A stretch of DNA of 64,000 bases, taken from contig NC_133120.1 in the NCBI RefSeq assembly GCF_033568475.1, forward strand, positions 49,035,751 to 49,099,750, read 5' to 3'. The notes beneath the pieces were generated by a model, which saw only the letters and a list, made by a program, of their open reading frames with translations, was not told the DNA's origin and ran no database searches. The DNA is from Henckelia pumila. Its lineage: Eukaryota > Streptophyta > Magnoliopsida > Lamiales > Gesneriaceae. Position numbers and translations under genes: made by a program. Each line of letters opens with the position of its first letter. The stretch's first letter is position 1. Below, one piece after another: positions 31,556 through 44,220 of this stretch.

Positions 31556-32545
31556 GGAACTAGATGGGTGATCGTGGATAGACTCACCAAGTCAGCTCAT
31601 TTCTTGCCGGTGAGGACTACTTACTCGTTGACACAGTATGCAGAGCTTTATATCAAGGAGATTGTTAGACTGCAAGGCATACCAGTGTCGATAGTATCAG
31701 ACAGGGATCCGAGATTTACATCTGCTTTCTGGAAGAGTTTGCACACAGCATTGGGGACTAGATTATTATTCAGTACAACGTTCCATCCCCAGACAGATGG
31801 TCAGTCTGAGAGAGTGATCCAGGTTCTTGAGGATCTACTGAGAGCTTGTGTCATCGACTTTCAGGGCTCTTGCGAGACTAGATTGCCGTTGGTGGAGTTT
31901 ACCTATAACAACGGCTTTCAGGCATCTATAGGTATGGCTTCTTATGCAGCTCTCTACGGGAGGAGATGCAGATCTCCCGTGCATTGGGATGAGGTTGGCG
32001 AAAGGATTCTACTTGGTCCCGAGATTGTACAGCAGACTGCAAACACTGTGATTCAGATTCGGAATCGTATGAGGACTGCTCAGAGTCGTCAGAAGAGTTA
32101 TGTTGATACTCGACGACGGGATCTCGAATTTGTTGTTGGCGATCATGTGTTTCTGAAGATATCACCTATGAAAGGGGTGATGAGATTTGGTCGAAGAGGT
32201 AAGCTGAATCCGAGGTATATTGGGCCTTTTGAGATCTTGGAGAGAGTTGACACGTTGGCCTACCGTTTGGCCTTGCCACCCGAGGCTTGCGGCAGTGCAC
32301 AACGTCTTCCATGTATCCATGCTACGGAGATACATCACGAACCCGTCGCATTGCGGTTAGCACCGAATCTAGTGTTTGAGGAGAGGCCTGTTCGGATCTT
32401 AGCTAGAGAGGAGCGGAGATTGAGGACGCGGGTCATACCGAGGGTCAAAGTCAAGTGGGTGAATCATTCCGAGGAGGAAGCCACTTGGGAGACCAAGGCA
32501 GACATGAGGACTCGCTACCCGGAGCTATTCGGGCAAGTACTTTAA
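31556..32545 (+). pseudogene. Gypsy integrase C-terminal part, copy 2 (open, 330 codons)
   Basis: The longest uninterrupted copy. It reads from [12 protein letters not shown] through [18 protein letters not shown] and HPQTDGQSER to EEATWETKADMRTRYPELFG, lacking the zinc-binding N-terminus and the first catalytic Asp region. All copies have one extra base near CCACCC(G/A)(A/G)GGCTTGCGG. In this copy a 19-bp deletion about 60 bp downstream (near 32349) restores the original frame, leaving about twenty altered residues and loss of the DYEP segment. It is open but not a normal integrase. Confidence 0.85.
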
Positions 32546-32586
32546 TTTCGAGGACGAAATTCAATTTAAGGGGGGGGGGGGAGAAT

Positions 32587-35383
32587 TGTAACACCCGGAA
32601 ATTTTAAAACGTAAATCTGCATGCATAATTAGGAGAAATTAATTTTTTAATTAAGGGTTAAATGTATTTATGTGATATTATGTGATTTATATGAATGATT
32701 TAATTTATTTTAGCATTTAACCCATAATTATGGAAATTCTAGATTTTTATGGAATTTAATATTTTGATCGCGTAGACGGGACCGCGGACGGACGAGATAC
32801 CAAAATTCTTAGCCAAAAGTATTTTATGAGTTTTATGAGCCTTAAAATAATATTTTAAGGTATTTTGTCAAGAAAGTTTTAGTATTCACTTATATATTTA
32901 TTTAAGAATTGATTTTTGGCCAAAATAAGTCATTTTAATGACTTTTATTGATCTTTAAAAATCCTTTAATATTATATTTCGGGATTTATTATTATATATC
33001 AGATTAGTAGGTATTTTTAAAAGTTTAAAATCTTATATTTATGTTATATTATCTACCTCATTAATTTATATTAGTTATTATCCTAAATTAATCTTAATTA
33101 TCAAAATTTAAAACTAAAACCTACCCTACCCTAACTCCATTCAGCCGACCCCAACTTTCCCTCACCCCACTATCACGTTTCAGCAGCCTCCCAGCAGCCC
33201 CATAGCCGATCCCTTGTGGATTTTCAGTGTTCTTCGTCGTCTCGTCGTCCCGGAGCCCCGAATACGCATTCTCCTTCGTTCAAAAATTATCAAGGCATGT
33301 CTAAAACTTTTATTTGGCCACCATATAAGCTATTACTCTTGCATGATGTGTTTTATTTCAGATTTTTCATGGAAATTTCGAGTTTATGCATGTATGCCTT
33401 GTATTGATGCATGTTCTTGCTTGATTGGTCATGACTCACGTTTTTGCCAAGCATGGTATGGTCCAGAGGCTGGGGCTCGGTCAAGGGGTGTCCTAGGGTG
33501 CCTTAGGGTCGAGTGGTTCAAGTGGTTTGAGCCAAGGTTGGTCTGAACTGAAACAATATCTTCTGGTTGCATAGAAGGCCGTAGTTTGAGCGGTTTTGGG
33601 ATAATGGTTCGTGTGCACTGTATAGGACGGGTTTGAGGGTGATTCCAATTGGGTTAGAACCCCAAGACATAGAGGAAGTTATCTCAGGTAGTTCTCTAGC
33701 CAGTGATGGTCAGAGTTGGGTGGCCGAACAGCCGGAAGTTTGGCATCGAGCGCAGCACGCGAGCAGAAATTAGGCAGATTTTGTTTTGGTTCGTTCTCCT
33801 TCGTTAGGACTCCGTTTGGGCTGGTTTTTAGTTTTCTGGAAACTTCTTGAAGTCTTCTAGGTAGGTGGTGGTGCTCCAGCCATTTGGTGGCCGGAGTAGG
33901 GCGGCCGATGCCTCTGAACAGAAGCTGGTCATAGCCGAGAGTAAGGAACAAGAGGGAAGCGGGTTTAGGGTTTTGGGCAGGTCCGGGACGGGTCTTGGGG
34001 GCCTGGATCGGGTTTGGTAATTTGTGGATCGGTTCAGGTTGGTCTGGGTCCGGGTTAGGTGGGCCGGGCTCGAGTATTTTTAATTTTTAAGTGTTTAAGA
34101 TTTTAATTGGTTTTTGGGCCAATTAATTAAAAATAAAATTATTTGGGCTTTCAAATAAATTTATTTTGGGCTTTAAATAATCTATTTAAGTTAGCCCAAT
34201 GATTTTTATGGGCTTGGGAGCCCATGAAAATTTTTGGGTCAGTCAGAGGATTTTTGGGCCAGTCTAGTATCTTATTGGGTTTATTTAAGTTAATGGATTT
34301 AAATATTTATATTTAGGCCCAGTTAAGTTTAGTTAAGTTATTTGGGCTAAAATATGATAATTGGGCTCTTATTTAAGTTTAATGGGCTTAGAGTGAGTGA
34401 CCAGCAGTCTGGACCAACCCATGAAAAATAACTAAGTCCGGAATATATATTTAATTATTTTTATGCATGAAGTTTATATTTTAAGTATAAGTATATTTAT
34501 TATGAAAAAATCAATTAAATATATATTACGGACAAATTTTCAGTGCATGCATTCATGAAATTTTATATGATATGATTATGATTATGTATGAGTTGAGCAA
34601 AAATATTTTGTTGATGGAAATTGAAGTAGTGTGACATAAGGGTGGTTATCCACCATATGATATATGATTTATGAGGTAGTTTACTACCATAGGAGGTGAT
34701 TTATTATCGCCACGTACGTTGGTTCATGAGACTGATCAGTCGGCACAGATAAGCGTCACACTTACGGATAGGACAATAGACTGTTTCAAAAATACCATGC
34801 TCAACTATGTTATGTATGATGAAGATAGATGATGTTTATGCTTAAGATTTATGATTCAGCATTTATGTTATGATAAATGTTTCCATGCATGCTCATGTAT
34901 CATGTATATGTATTAGTATGATTATGTGATGCATTAGTTTAAACCTTGATATCCAAGTTTAGACATGTTGAGCCCCTAGGCTCACTACGCTTATATGGTG
35001 TAGGTGAGCCAGATGATACTTATGTAGCTCCTACCGGTGGTGAGGACGTATGAGCTCACCGAACAGTGGCCCCGTGACCGTTGCAGTTTTTAGATGATGT
35101 TTTAAGATACATTTATTTTTATGACGTTGAGTTTTTAAAACAAGTTGCATATTTCTATTTTATTATTTCCCCATATGAGAGTTTCAAACATGTATTATTT
35201 ACTATTTTTGTTTCATGTATGAAACCTTTTTTAATTATTTATTTGTTTATTTTTATTTAAGTTACTACTAAGAAGTAGTATTTTATTTTAGATGTGATAC
35301 ATATATGTATGGGCATATATGTATTGTTATTATTTTAAAAAAAAAAATTCCGCATTTAAGTTTAAAGAGTCTTAGATGTTTCA
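32587..35383 (+). mobile_element. Gypsy LTR2, complete (2,797 bp)
   Basis: TGTAACACCC ... GATGTTTCA between poly-purine tract and primer site. It shows the uninterrupted CACTA-1 target CAGCAGCCCCATAGCC near 33194-33209 and so serves as the empty-site control. It differs from LTR1 and LTR3 by scattered substitutions. Confidence 0.93.
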
Positions 35384-38300
35384 ATTGGTATCAAAGCCAG
35401 GTTCTTGGAGGGTGTCCATCTGCCACGTGAAGCTCAGAAATCTCACTATCGGTCTGTAAGTTTTAAATTGTTTTTCTTATGATCTATAAGGAGCATATGT
35501 AATGATTTAAGATTTCATGTTAGTAGAGTTTTAAAATAATTAGTTATGCATTGCGATTTACGTGAAAAATATGTGGTGATGCAGTATTCCCCAAGACATG
35601 TTATACGACAGGTTGACCTCAAGGAATTTTGAATTTGGGAATTTGGTTTTATTTTGTTGAAACTAAGTTTGATATTTAGGTTGTCACTTGAATTTTTTTT
35701 GTAGTAACTTATTGATTTTAAGTTAGAATGATTTCATTGGTAAATTATTGGGTTGGTGATGGTAAGAGGTAGCGGGCCTATCTAGGAAATTTTTATAAAG
35801 GTGTAGCGATAAATAGAACAATAAAGGTAAATTCCAATAAGAGGTATTAAGTTTTTGTGACAGCAATAGAATTATTTCTTGAGGCAAGAGTAGGATTCCT
35901 CGCAAGAATGATTAATCGAGGGTTGTATCATTTTCTTCTTTGGTGAATTTAAAATGTTACTTTATAGAGTCTAGTATATATTTTTGGAAATTAAGTTTGC
36001 ATGTATCAAATTATGCTAGTTGGGTTCATAGATACCGTATTGTCATTCATTTAACTATTAAGGTTTTTTTTTTAAAAAAAAGTCATGATTTTCTTGGAGA
36101 TGACACTTGTACCATAATGTTATAGTTTGATGGGTTGTGATTTTAAGTTTGTACTCTTAATTATATGAGGTATAAATTGATGATAAGTATGTTTTGTATT
36201 AGGTTCTTGAATCTTTGAGAAGAAGAATAACTGTGGAGTTAGTTTGATAAAAAATTGGATAATCTTTTATAATACTTAAGGCTCGCATGGTTGGTGTTAC
36301 CAAGTAAGATGTATTGGGTTTGACATTCAAGTCACTACATTTAAATAAATAGGTTTTGGAACTTGTCAGCCTGACTTATAGATGTTGTGATGACCGAATG
36401 ATGAAGGTGTAAATTTTTATAGGCTTGTGTAATTGGTCAGGTGTGGCATAACACTTGTTATAAAATTTTGGTTTCGATGTCAAGTGTAATATAAGCTTTA
36501 GATATGACCTAAGAGTTGACGATATATATATATATTTTATGGAGTGAGTTCTTTGTTAAGAGTTGAGTCATTTGAAAATTTGGGTTGTTGGTTCTACGCT
36601 TATATGGATAGTTAAGGCACTTGAAATAATCATGAGTCAACACAATGACTTGATATTATAACTATTATCTCGATACTTTTGTTTTACGTTGGGGTTAATT
36701 GTATATAAGTATTTGTATGGATTTTCTTTCAATATCCTTGAGTTGTATAAACTAGAATTATTGGGTCATGTTATAGGAGTGTCTCCACCAAGATTTTTGG
36801 GATGCATGAGCAAAAAGGTACTGGTTGTGTTTTGACTGTACATGGGACCAACATGTATTACTTGTGAGCGGATTATTTAGTTTATTAGGTAATTGACTTA
36901 GTATTTTTATTTTGAGGAGTTCAGATTCCATGGACTATAAATAGAGGCAACTAGGAAATGATATGGAATTAACTATTGAATGTTATATTATTATGCTATT
37001 TAGAGACGATGACATGTAAATACTATTCGGGAAATTTCACTCCTCCAATAGGAGAATCTAAGTGCCTTAAGCCTAAACTAACCGCAGAATTAGAATTCAT
37101 ATATTTTAAGCATATTCCTGACGTTAGGAGAATTTATGTTGTGCATGACGTTTGACACTAAATTCACTTTTTGGGTTTCATGGATTTATAGCACTCGAGA
37201 TTTAATATTTTCAAGCGTTCGATAGTTGAAAGTGTAGTGGTAAATGGATAAGTTGAAGAAAATTGCGATGAATGGCAGATGTTAGACTCAAAGATGTTTA
37301 ACTTGTTATAGAAGGCTAGAGTGTGGATAAGCTTTACAAGTTGAATTTATTGGGGTTGATATTGTAATCATATGCTTTAATAAGTAAACTTGGGAACAAA
37401 ATTTCGGCTCACGAATGTTGGAGGATTGATAAGTAGAGTGTATAAGCATATAAAATCAGTCAAGTTTTGGCATAGTGTGATTGTTGTGTTTAGAAAAAAA
37501 TGATTAGTAAAGTTAATATTTTGTTTATCAGAGTACGCAGCAGAAGCATGACTTTTGGGATACTGAAACTTGGGAACTAGATGGGTGATCGTGGATAGAC
37601 TCACCAAGTCAGCTCATTTCTTGCCGGTGAGGACTACTTACTCGTTGACACAGTATGCAGAACTTTATATCAAGAAGATTGTTAGACTGCATGGCATACC
37701 AGTGTCGATAGTATCAGACAGGGATCCGAGATTTACATCTACTTTTTGGAAGAGTTTGCACACAGCATTGGGGACTAGATTATTATTCAGTACAACGTTC
37801 CATCCCCAGACAGATGGTCAGTCTGAGAGAGTGATCCAGGTTCTTGAGGATCTACTGAGAGCTTGTGTCATCGACATTCAGGGCTCTTGGGAGACTAGAT
37901 TGCCTTTGGTGGAGTTTACCTATACCAACGGCTTTCAGGCATCTATAGGTATGGATTCTTATGCAGATCTCTACGGGAGGAGATGCAGATCTCCCGTGCA
38001 TTGGGATGAGGTTGGCGAGAGGATTCTACTTGGTCCCGAGATTGTACAGCAGACTGCAGACATTGTGATTCAGATTCGGAATCGTATGAGGACTGCTCAG
38101 AGTCGTCAGAAGAGTTATGCTGATACTCGACGACGGGATCTCGAATTTGTTGTTGGCAATCATGTGTTTCTGAAGATATCACCTATGAAAGGGGTGATGA
38201 GATTTGGTCGAAGAGGTAAGCTGAATCCGAGGTATATTAGGCCTTTTGAGATCTTGGAGAGAGTTGGCACGTTGGCCTACCATTTGGCCTTGCCACCCAG

Positions 38301-38622
38301 GGCTTGCGGCAGTGCACAACGTCTTCCATGTATCCATGCTACGGAGATACATCACGAACCCTTCGCATGTATTGGATTACGAGCCTTTGCGGTTAGCACC
38401 GAATCTAGTGTTTGAGGAGAGGCCTGTTCAGATCTTAGCTAGAGAGGAGCGAAGATTGAGGACGCGGGTCATACCGAGGGTCAAAGTCCAGTGGGTGAAT
38501 CATTCCGAGGAGGAAGCCACTTGGGAGACCGAGGCAGACATGAGGACTCGCTACCCGGAGCTATTCGGGCAAGTACTTTAATTTCGAGGACGAAATTCAA
38601 TTTAGGGGGGGGGGAGGAGAAT
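35384..38622 (+). mobile_element. Gypsy array, internal region 3
   Basis: Same organisation as internal region 2: primer site at 35386, non-coding leader, truncated integrase, and a 10-G poly-purine tract at 38605-38614. Confidence 0.88.
37573..38579 (+). pseudogene. Gypsy integrase C-terminal part, copy 3 (frameshifted)
   Basis: Open from [12 protein letters not shown] to about 38305, where the shared one-base insertion shifts the frame. The C-terminal segment NVFHVSMLRRYITNPSHV ... RTRYPELFGQVL continues in another frame to 38579. There is no compensating deletion here. Several substitutions change conserved positions, for example ADLYGRR for AALYGRR. Confidence 0.87.
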
Positions 38623-41417
38623 TGTAACACCCGGAAATTTTAAAACGTAAATCCGCATGCATAATTAGGAGAAATTAATTTTTTAATTAAGGGTTAAATG
38701 TATTTATGTGATATTATGTGATTTATATGCATGATTTAATTTATTTTAGCATTTAACCCATAATTATGAAAATTCTAGATTTTTAAGGAATTTAATATTT
38801 TGATCGCGTAGACGGGATCGCGGACGGACGAGATACCAAAATTCTTAGCCAAAAATATTTTATGAGTTTTATGAGCCTTAAAATAATATTTTAAGGTATT
38901 TTGTCAAGAAAATTTTAGTATTTACTTATATATTTATTTAAGAATTGATTTTTGGCCAAAATAAGTCATTTTAATGACTTTTATTGATCTTTAAAAATCC
39001 TTTAATATTATATTTCGGGATTTATTATTATATATCAGATTAGTAGGTATTTTTAAAAGTTTAAAATCTTATATTTATGTTATATTATCTACCTCATTAA
39101 TTTATATTAGTTATTATCCTAAATTAATCCTAATTATCAAAATTTAAAACTAAAACCTACCCTACCCTAACTCCATTCTGTCGACCCCAACTTTCCCTCA
39201 CACCACTATCACGTTTCACAGCCTCCCAGCAGCCCCATAGCTGATCCCTTGTGGATTTTCAGTATTCTTCGTCGTCTCGTCGTCCCGGAGCCCCGAATAC
39301 GCATTCTCCTTCGTTCAAAAATTATCAAGGCATGTCTAAAACTTTTATTTGGCCACCATATAAGCTATTACTCTTGCATGATGTGTTTTATTTCAGATTT
39401 TTCATGGAAATTTCGAGTTTATGCATGTATGCCTTGTATTGATACATGTTCTTGCTTGATTGGTCATGACTCACGTTTTTGCCAAGCATGGTATGGTCAA
39501 GAGGCTGGGGCTTGGTCAAGGGGTTTCCTAGGGTTCCTTAGGGTCGAGTGGTTCGAGTGGTTTGAGCCAAGGTTGGTCTGAACCGAAACAATATCTTCTG
39601 GTTGCATAGAAGATCGTAGTTTGAGCGATTTTGGGAATATGGTTCGTGTGCACTGTATAGGACGGGTTTGAGGGTGATTCCAATTGGGTTAGAACCCCAA
39701 GACATAGAGGAAGTTATCTCAGGTAGTTCTCTAGCCAGTGATGGTCGGATTTGGGCGGCCGAATAGCCGTAAGTCCGGCATCGCGCGCAGCGCGCAAGCA
39801 GAAATTAGGCAGATTTTGTTTTGGTTCGTTCTCCTTCGTTAGGACTCCGTTTGGGCTGATTTTTAGCTTTCTGGAAACGTCTTGAAGTCTTCTAGGTAGG
39901 TAGTGGTGCTCCAGCCATTTGGTGGCCGGAGTATGGCGGCCGATGCCTCTGAACAGAAGCTGGTCGCAGCCGAGAGTAAGGAACAAGAGGGAAACGGGTT
40001 TAGGGTTTTGGGCAGGTCCGGGACGGGTCTTGGGGGCCTGGATCGGGTCTGGTAATTTGTGGATTGGTTCAGGTCGGTCCGGGTCCGGGTTAGGTGGGCC
40101 GGGCTCGAGTATTTTTAATTTTTAAGTGTTTAAGGTTTTAATTGGTTTTTGGGCCAATTAATTAAAAATAAAATTATTTGGGCTTCCAAATAATTTTATT
40201 TTGGGCTTTAAATAATCTATTTAAGTTATCCCAATGATTTTTATGGGCTTGGGAGCCCATGGGAATTTTTGGGTCAGTTAGAGGATTGTTGGGCCAGTCT
40301 AGTGTCTTATTGGGTTTATTTAATTTAATGGACTTAAATATTTTTATTTAGGCCCAGTTAAGTTTAGTTAAGTTATTTGGGCTAAAATATGATAATTGGG
40401 CTCTTATTTAAGTTTAATGGGCTTAGAGTGAGTGACCAGCAGTTTGGACCAACCCATGAAAAATAACTAAGTCCGGATATATATTTAATTATTTTTATGC
40501 ATGAAGTTTATATTTTAAGTATAAGTATATTTATTATGAAAAAATCAATTAAATATATATTACGGACAAATTTTCAGTGCATGCATTCATGAAATTTTAT
40601 ATGATATTATTATGATTATGTATGAGTTGAGCAAAAATATTTTCTTGATGGAAATTGAAGTAGTGTGACATAAGGGTGGTTATCCACCATATGATATATG
40701 ATTTATGAGGTATTTTACTACCATAGAAGGTGATTTATCATCGCCACGTACGTTGGTTCATGAGACTGATCAGTCGGCACAGATAAGCGTCACACTTACG
40801 GATAGGACAATAGACTGTTTCAAAAATATAATGCTCAACTATGTTATGTATGATGAAGAAAGATGATTTTTATGCTTAAGATTTATGATTCAGCATTTAT
40901 GTTATGAAAAATGTTTCCATGCATGCTCATGTATCATGTATATGTATTAGTATGATTATGTGATGCATTAGTTTAAACCTTGATATCCAAGTTTTTACAT
41001 GTTGAGCCCCTAGGCTCACTACGCTTATATGGTGCAGGTGAGTCAGATGATACTTATGTAGCTCCTACCGGTGGTGAGGACGTATGAGCTCACCGAACAG
41101 TGGCCCCGTGACCGTTGCAGTTTTTAGATGATGTTTTAAGATACATTTATTTTTATGACGTTGAGTTTTTAAAACAAGTTGCATATTTCTATTTTATTAT
41201 TTCCCCATATGAGAGTTTCAAACATGTATTATTTACTATTTTTGTTTCATGCATGAAACCTTTTTTAATTATTTATTTGTTTATTTTTATTTAAGTTACT
41301 ACTAAGAAGTAGTATTTTATTTTAAATGTGATACATATATGTATGGGCATATATGTACTGTTATTATTTTTTAAAAAAAAATTCCGCATTTATGTTTAAA
41401 GAGTCTTAGATGTTTCA
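38623..41417 (+). mobile_element. Gypsy LTR3, complete (2,795 bp)
   Basis: Starts TGTAACACCC after the poly-purine tract and ends GATGTTTCA before the primer site at 41420. It contains the intact CACTA-1 target site near 39226-39241. Confidence 0.93.
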
Positions 41418-43529
41418 ATTGGTATCAAAGCCAGGTTCTTGGAGGGTGTCCATCTGCCACGTGAAGCTCAAAAATCTCACTATCGGTCTGTAAGTTTTAA
41501 ATTGTTTTTCTTATGATCTATAAAGAGCATATGTAATGATTTAAGATTTCATGTTAGTAGAGTTTTAAAATACTTAGTTATGCATTGCGATTTACGTGGA
41601 GAATATGTGGTGATGCAGTATTCCCCAAGACATGTTATACGACAGGTTGACCTCAAGGAATTTTGAATTTGGGAATTTAGTTTTATTTTGTTGAAACTAA
41701 GTTTGATATTTAGGTTGTCACTTGAATTTTTTTTGTAGTAACTTATTGATTTTAAGTTAGAATGATTTCATTGGTAAATTATTGGGTTGGTGATGGTAAG
41801 AGGTAGCGGGCCTATCTAGGAAATTTTTATAAAGGTGTAGCGATAAATAGAACAATAAAGGTAAATTCCAATAAGAGGTATTAAGTTTTTGAGACAGCAA
41901 TAGAATTATTTCTTGAAGCAAGAGTAGGATTCTTCGCAAGAATGATTAATCGAGGGTTGTATCATTTTCTTCTTTGGTGAATTTAAAATGTTACTTTATA
42001 GAGTCTAGTATATATTTTTGGAAATTAAGTTTGCATGTATCAAATTATGCTAGTTGGGTTCATAGATACCGTATTGTCATTCATTTAACTATTAAGGTTT
42101 TTTTTTTAAAAAAAGTCATGATTTTCTTGGAGATGACACTTGTACCATAATGTTATAGTTTGATGGTTTGTGATTTTAAGTTTGTACTCTTAATTATATG
42201 AGGTATAAATTGATGATAAGTATGTTTTGTATTAGGTTCTTGAATCTTTGAGAAGAAGAATAACAGTGGAGTTAGTTTGATAAAGAATTGGATAATTTTT
42301 TATAATACTTAAGGGTCGCATGGTTGGTGTTACCAAGTAAACTATATTGGGTTTGACGTTCAAGTCACTACATTTAAATAAATAGGTTTTGGAACTTGTC
42401 AACCTGACTTATAGATGTTGTGATGACCGAATGATGAAGGTGTAAATTTTTATAGGCTTGTGTAATTGGTCAGGTGTGGCATAACACTTGTTATAAAATT
42501 TTGGTTTCGATGTCAAGTGTAATATAAGCTTTAGATATGACCTAAGAGTTGACGATATATATATATATTTTATGGAGTGAGTTCTTTTGTTAAGAGTTGA
42601 GTCATTTGAAAATTTGGGTTGTTGGTTCTACGCTTATATGGGTAGTTGAAGCACTTGAAATAATCACGAGTCAACACAATGACTTGATATTATAACTGTT
42701 ATCTCGATACTTTCGTTTTACGTTGGGGTTAATTGTATATAAGTATTTGTATGGATGTTCTTTCAATATCCTTGAGTTGTATAAACTTGAATTATTGGGT
42801 CATGTTATAGGAGTGTCTCCACCAAGATTTTTGGGATGCATGAGCAAAAAGGTACTGGTTGTGTTTTGACTGTACATGGGACCAACATGTATTACTTGTG
42901 AGCGGATTATTTAGTTTTTTAGGTAATTGACTTAGTATTTTTATTTTGAGGAGTTCAGATTCCATGGACTATAAATAGAGGCAACTAGGAAATGATATGG
43001 AATTAACTATTGAATGTTATATTATTATGCTATTTAGAGACGATGACATGTAAATACTATTCGGGAAATTTCACTCCTCCAATAGGAGAATCTAAGTTCT
43101 TTAAGCCTAAACTAACCGCAGAATTAGAATTCATATATTTTAAGCATATTCCTGACGTTAGGAGAATTTATGTTGTGCATGACGTTTGACACTAAATTCA
43201 CTTTTTGGGTTTCATGGATTTATAGCACTCGAGATTTAAGATTTTCAAGCGTTCGATAGTTGAAAGTGTAGTGGTAAATGGATAAGTTGAAGAAAATTAC
43301 GATGAATGGCAGATGTTAGACTCAAAGATGTTTAACTTGTTATAGAAAACTAGAGTGTGGATAAGCTTTACAAGTTGAATTTATTGGGGTTGATATTGTA
43401 ATCGTATGCTTTAATAAGTAAACTTGGGAACAAAATTTCGGCTCACGAATGTTGGAGGATTGATAAGTAGAGTGTATAAGCATATAAAATCAGTCAAGTT
43501 TTGGCATAGTGTGATTGTTGTGTTTAGGG

Positions 43530-44206
43530 TCCAAGAGAGGACATCTAGTATCATGTATGGGATGATATCTACCAGACCGGATGTAGCATTTGCTCTGAGT
43601 GTCACGAGCAGATATCAAGCTAATCCCGGTCAAATGCATTGGAAAGCCGTGAAGGACATTCTTAAGTACTTACAAAGGACTAAGAATATGTTCATGGTAT
43701 ATGGAGGAAGAGAACTAAAATTGGAAGGCTATACCGACTCTAGCTTCCAAAGTGACGTGGATGACTCGAAGTCAACCTCTGGATTTGTGTTCATGCTCAA
43801 TGGCGGTGCTGTCTCTTGGAAGAGTTCCAAGCAGGACACCACAGCAGATTCCACCACTGAAGCAGAATACATTGCAGCATCAGCTGCTGCTAAAGAGGCC
43901 GTTTGGATGAGGAATTTCGTCCAAGAGTTGGGCGTCATTCCTGAAGTTGTTGGTCCAGTCCCGGTGTACTGTGACAACACGGGTGCCGTTGCTCAGGCAA
44001 AGGAACCAAGGTCTCATCAAAGATCCAAACACGTACTGAGGAAATACCACATAATCCGGGAGATTGTGGAAAGAGGAGACATCACTGTCGAAAGAGTGGC
44101 CTCTGCAGACAATATCGCTGATCCACTTACTAAGCCCTTGCCAGGACCATTATTTGACAAACATCGCGAAGCAATGGGTCTACGTAGTATGACTAGTTGG
44201 ATTTAG
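43530..44206 (+). pseudogene. Copia RNase H domain, C-terminal end of pol
   Basis: The frame encodes MYGMISTRPDVAFALSV, YLQRTKNMFMVYGG, GYTDSSFQSDVDDSKSTSGF, STTEAEYIAASAAAKEAVW, VYCDNTGAVAQAKEP and IADPLTKPLPGPLFDKHRE, ending with TAG at 44204-44206. The RNase H acidic residues (D of YTDSS, E of TEAEY, D of YCDN) are present. The upstream RT is missing. The open frame to 43424 extends by chance into gypsy leader sequence. Confidence 0.93.
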
Positions 44207-44220
44207 GGCAAGTGGGAGAT

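Larger units (their letters stand above)
29361..32586 (+). mobile_element. Gypsy array, internal region 2
   Basis: Contains the primer site, about 2.1 kb of AT-rich non-coding leader with a (TA)n run near 30500, the truncated integrase frame, and a poly-purine tract of 12 G at 32570-32581. Gag, protease, reverse transcriptase and RNase H are entirely absent. It can only have moved with proteins from other elements, or been amplified as DNA. Confidence 0.88.

Noticed and set aside
31926-32165. 79-codon minus-strand frame opposite integrase, present in copies 1-3
   Set aside because: Antisense shadow of the integrase reading frame; its Ser/Asp-rich composition follows from the sense codons.
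43424-43529. Extension of the copia RNase H frame upstream to an ATG at 43424
   Set aside because: The first ~35 codons are gypsy leader sequence, as comparison with 37407-37500 shows. The ATG is accidental.
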